From: Muricea muricata
Taxonomy: Eukaryota; Cnidaria; Anthozoa; Malacalcyonacea; Plexauridae
Direction: 5' to 3'
DNA length: 64,000 nucleotides
Assembly (NCBI GenBank): GCA_963855995.1
Contig: OY979718.1
Coordinates: 26,526,282-26,590,281 of the forward strand
The translations under genes and the position numbers were made by a program. The notes below the pieces were generated by a model. The model did no database searches, was not told where the DNA came from, and was given only the letters and a program-made list of their open reading frames with translations. Within the stretch, counting starts at the first letter, position 1; each line of letters opens with the position of its first letter. Positions 60,543 to 64,000 of this stretch are shown one piece after another.

Positions 60543-61124
60543 CTTAATTACAAACATGTTGTGCGTGTAGTATGTCGCTAGCTGTTTACATTTCCGACAG
60601 AGGAAAGTCTAAAATGAAAATAAATAATCAAATTCTAGTTTAAAAGAATCCATGTCTTTCTGGCGTTTTCGATTTAAAAAGTTTTTGTTTGAGACATATT
60701 CGGAGCATTTATTCAAGATAAACAAGCACTGGTCGAGGTTAAAGCCTGTTCAACAATTTCCTCATAAACGATTAGATATGGACACTACGTATGCATGTGT
60801 AGTACATTTTCTTACATAAATTACACTACCTACAAGTTACAAGGTATTGATTTTAGAAAGAGAGTTACTAATATATATTAGCTTGCAGAAGCATAACAAA
60901 GAACAAAATTAACTGCGCATTTAGAAGTATGGGCATCAGTGAATAACTGGTATTATTATACATTGCACTTGCTTTACGCGCTGTGATTGGTCAATTGCAT
61001 GCAGATGAATGCGACTATCACGCAATCTGCAGATAACTGCATGTTGAGCCTACGGTATTCGTTGGCATCAATGGTTGGCATGGCAACAACATTATTTTTC
61101 TCGATATTTTGTGTTTCATGTTAT

Positions 61125-61298
61125 GGCATCTCGCCGAAGACGAAATTCGTCAATTGCTTGAGGAAAAAAACTCCAAAAACACATGCAAAAAGAACATATA
61201 AAGTCGCTCAACAAGTGTTTCATGAATATTTGTTGGAAAAGAGGATTGCAGAACCAACAGAGAAAAGCGAAATTGCTCAAGTTTTAAAAAGGTTTTAG
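61125..61298 (+). pseudogene. N-terminal fragment of a Crypton/KIAA1958-like recombinase gene
   Basis: One frame reads EDEIRQLLEEKNSKNT near 61144-61191; the next frame continues AKRTYKVAQQVFHEYLLEKR, then a helical stretch ending VLKRF and a stop. This pattern (a short acidic leader, an NTKxAT-type segment, then VFxEYLxEK) is how the SAM-like N-terminal domain of KIAA1958/Crypton-type tyrosine recombinases begins. The join needs a frameshift, and nothing of the catalytic domain follows. Confidence 0.5.
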
Positions 61299-61350
61299 AA
61301 AGAGAAATCTATTCTTTCGTTACCATGTTTATTTTCTCCGCTTACAATGT

Positions 61351-61506
61351 ATAATAAAACAATTATCGGATTCGGTTTTTGTGATATGCGGAATTATCAA
61401 TGTCTCGGTAAGAGTTATCTGTCTCGCCTTCGGCTTGGCTAAAAACTCTTACCTCGACGTTGATAATTCCGCACATCACAAAAACCTAATCCAATAATTG
61501 TTTATT
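61351..61506. repeat. Hairpin MITE-like element
   Basis: A palindrome with arms of about 65 bp: AATAAAACAATTATCGGATT at the left end, AATCCAATAATTGTTTATT at the right, GCGGAATTATCAATG facing TTGATAATTCCGC. The loop contains GCCTTCGGC. Similar in organisation, but not in arm sequence, to hairpin A of the array. No target duplication resolved. Confidence 0.65.
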
Positions 61507-61985
61507 CATCATTCGTATGCCTGGTACGTAGCTTTTGCCCTTATCGACTCTTCCGCAAACCAAAACAATGGTATCCAACCCTGTAAATAATCCAAAGTTG
61601 GAAATTGAATGACAACGCAAAAAATATTGTTAGCCAATTTGTCCACTACGCGTTAAGGATGAAAGACTATTATAATAATTAATTTGAACAGGCCTAAATT
61701 GACTAATAATTTTAGAGTTAATGTGAACATCAGGCATCATGCTCTATTAAAATTGGAAGCGGCAGTAGAGCTAGTTGGGAAATGAATATTTCCACATTGC
61801 AGAAAAATGACGTCATTTCTTGGAGCATGCAAGGAGCAGCAATATACATCAGATCACTCCTTATGCAGATGCTAGATTAGAGTCACTCTCGTACCCAGCG
61901 TCTGCGTTCCTTTTGGCAAGGACGAGACAGCATATTCTCTTCCCTACAATCAATAATAATTGTAAATTGTACATCGTCCTTCAAT
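61507..61985. other. Between hairpin and LINE, no gene recognised
   Basis: Short open frames only. No terminal repeat or RNA gene seen. Confidence 0.45.
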
Positions 61986-64000
61986 TAATTGGGGCAATTT
62001 ACATGTCATACCTACAACGGTGCTAGTGTTGTCGATTATGTTATTGGGTCTCGTGACCTTCAGTCTAGTATTAATAATTTTTCAATTGGTAATATTAATG
62101 GATTCTTCCATCATTGCTGTTTATCATTTGTGATGAGAGTAAATATATCTGGCCGTTCGGAGGATGATATTGAATTGACACATCACCCTAAATCTTTTGT
62201 ATGGGATCCAAGTATGAGTAATTGTCTAAGAGACGTTATTAATTCAGATGAAGTACAAAACAAATTAAATTTTCTTTTCACTGATGAAACATCCTATAAT
62301 GTTGACCATTTAGTTGATGAATTTACTGAAATTCTAAGTGACTCTTGCCACAGGATTTTACCATTTAAAAAGCAAAAGAAAGCTAAAAAGAACATGTCAA
62401 ACCCTAAGGAATATTAGAAATTGGTTAATTCCATCAAGGCAAACCAAACAAAAAAAAGTGTCCGAAGAAATATCGTCCTCAGAATGGTTCGAATATTTCA
62501 AAAATTTAAATAAGGGTGCAAGTCTTTATACTGAAGAATCTAGTATATACTGAAGCCCGAATCGTTAAAGATTTCAATCTAAGGGCCAGTGGTAAAAATG
62601 ACACCCTTGATGAGCCAATTTCGATTAATGAAATACGTAGAATTTCTAAAAAATTGAAAAATGGAAAAGCGTGTGGCAGGGACCCATTGTCTAATAAGAT
62701 TATCAAACTATCGGTGACTGTTTTGCCATCCTATTTTGTGAAATTGTTTAATGTAATTTTATCCAAAGGGGTATTCCCTGCTTCTTGGTCTAAAGGGTTT
62801 ATAGTACCCATATATAAAACAGGTAGTACGGATGACCCAAATAATCATAGAGGTATTTGTATCAGCAGCTGTTTAGGGAAATTCTTTACGTTAATAATGA
62901 ATGAGAGACTTAACCACTATTTGGAACAGCATAAAATTTTAAGCCGATGTCAGATAGGATTTAGAAAGGACTGCAGGACTCCAGACCACCTTTTGGTTTT
63001 AAAAACGTTAATAGAAACTTACAAAGTTAAACGAAAGCCAATTTTTGCTTGTTTTGTTGATTTTAGAAAAGCGTTCGATAGCGTATGGAGAGAGGGCTTA
63101 TTTTTCAAGCTTATAAGAAATGGTTGTAGCAAAAATTTCATGCGAATTTTGTTAAGTATGTACTCTTCCGTTGTTACTTCTGTAAAATTACACAACGGAA
63201 TTACTCCTTTCTTTAAATCTCATATAGGAGTTAAACAGGGATGCAACCTAAGTCCTACCCTTTTTAATATTTTTGTTAATGATATACCCAGTTTATTTAC
63301 TAATTCATGCGCCCCTGTCAAACTTGCATGGTGAAACAAACCTGAACTGTTTACTTTACGCGGATGATCTGGTCCTTCTATCTGAATCTGAATCTGGCTT
63401 ACAAAAATGCCTGCCTAAACTAAAATTGTACACTAATTAAGAGATGGAAACTCAAGATTAATTACAAGAAATCAAAAATCATGGTCCTAGGAACGGCAAC
63501 CCAAAGGCGAACATTTTTAACATCGAAATGGTTCTTCGATAACAATGTCTTAGAACAAGTAGAAGATTATACATATTTAGGTATCAATATCCACTGTTCT
63601 GGTAGTTATAAACAAATTCTAAGAGTTTTACATAGTGAAGCACTGAGAGCTTATCATGGTTTATTTAAAAGTTAACACTTACAAAATTATTTTCATCTAT
63701 GGTGTTGCCTATCTTGCTATACAATTGTGAAATTTGGGGACCGTATTTAATCGGTAAAACAGACTCGATTGACGCTTTCAAAAACAAAATCTTTAAAATA
63801 TATGATGCCGAAAAGTTACACTTAAAGTTTTGCAAACGTATTTTGGGAGTCCACTTAAAATCCACAAATTTGGCCGTGTACACCGAATTGGGAAGAATGC
63901 CTCTGAGTACCCAAATGTGTACTAGGATAGCGAAATTCTGGTTAAGGATTAAAAGCCCAATGTTTGACAATACTTTAGTTGGTAAGGCGAGGGATGTCTG
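61986..64000 (+). pseudogene. Non-LTR retrotransposon (LINE), 5'-truncated, frameshifted, running off the window
   Basis: The endonuclease C-terminal part comes first: GASVVDYVIGSRDL at about 62010 and GFFHHCCLSF at about 62100, where an SDH motif is expected and the Asp is missing. After frame changes near 62400-62520 the reverse transcriptase follows: KNGKACGRDPLSNKIIK, motif A FACFVDFRKAFDSVWREG, motif B GVKQGCNLSPTLFNIFVNDI. Motif C LLYADDLVLLSESESG is in another frame from about 63328. The thumb region (KIMVLGT, YTYLGINIHCSGS) and C-terminal LHLKFCKRILGV continue in further frames to the edge. At least three frameshifts and several stops make it non-functional. CR1/L2-like grouping is a guess from motif style. 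Confidence 0.85.

Overview
The window reads as AT-rich nuclear DNA of an early-branching animal, most likely a cnidarian and possibly an anthozoan. Genes have short GT-AG introns, there are no bacterial operons or ribosome binding sites, and several dispersed repeats resemble families I associate with anthozoans. The species call is an inference.

Left part (1-10.2 kb): one exon of an unidentified minus-strand gene at the edge, a broken Penelope-like element fragment (1.6-3.0 kb), then an apparently full-length Mutator-like (MULE) DNA transposon at 3286-10122. The MULE has perfect 42-bp terminal inverted repeats and a 9-bp target duplication (8/9 match). Its transposase spans eight in-frame exons and joins an N-terminal DNA-binding-like region, a DDE core, a SWIM finger, a Ulp1-type C48 protease and a PHD finger.

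Middle (10.2-44.6 kb, over half the window): a head-to-tail array of a 5.4-kb unit, five complete copies and a truncated sixth. Unit lengths agree to the base except for one poly-C tract (17, 10, 11, 17, 11, 17 C) and a 1767-bp hAT-like insertion with long inverted repeats, present at the same site in units 4 and 6 only. Each complete unit carries the same broken two-exon gene ending in a RING-H2-like domain (one frameshift, two in-frame TGAs), a minus-strand zinc-ribbon fragment and three hairpin MITEs. This is either a very recent amplification or an assembly artefact.

Right part (44.6-64 kb): integrase and zinc-finger relics, then a 14-exon minus-strand receptor gene (47.7-57.6 kb; 5' end not found) with an Ig domain, fibronectin-like exons, one transmembrane helix and a cytoplasmic SEFIR domain, so an IL-17-receptor-like protein. 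Splice phases agree at nearly every junction. Its introns hold a MITE, a LINE tail and minisatellites. Beyond it lie a decayed LINE, a hAT MITE with a perfect 8-bp target duplication and a second MITE nested inside, a Crypton-like fragment, a hairpin repeat and a frameshifted LINE that runs off the right edge.

Only the MULE transposase and the SEFIR receptor look like intact coding genes; almost everything else is mobile-element derived.
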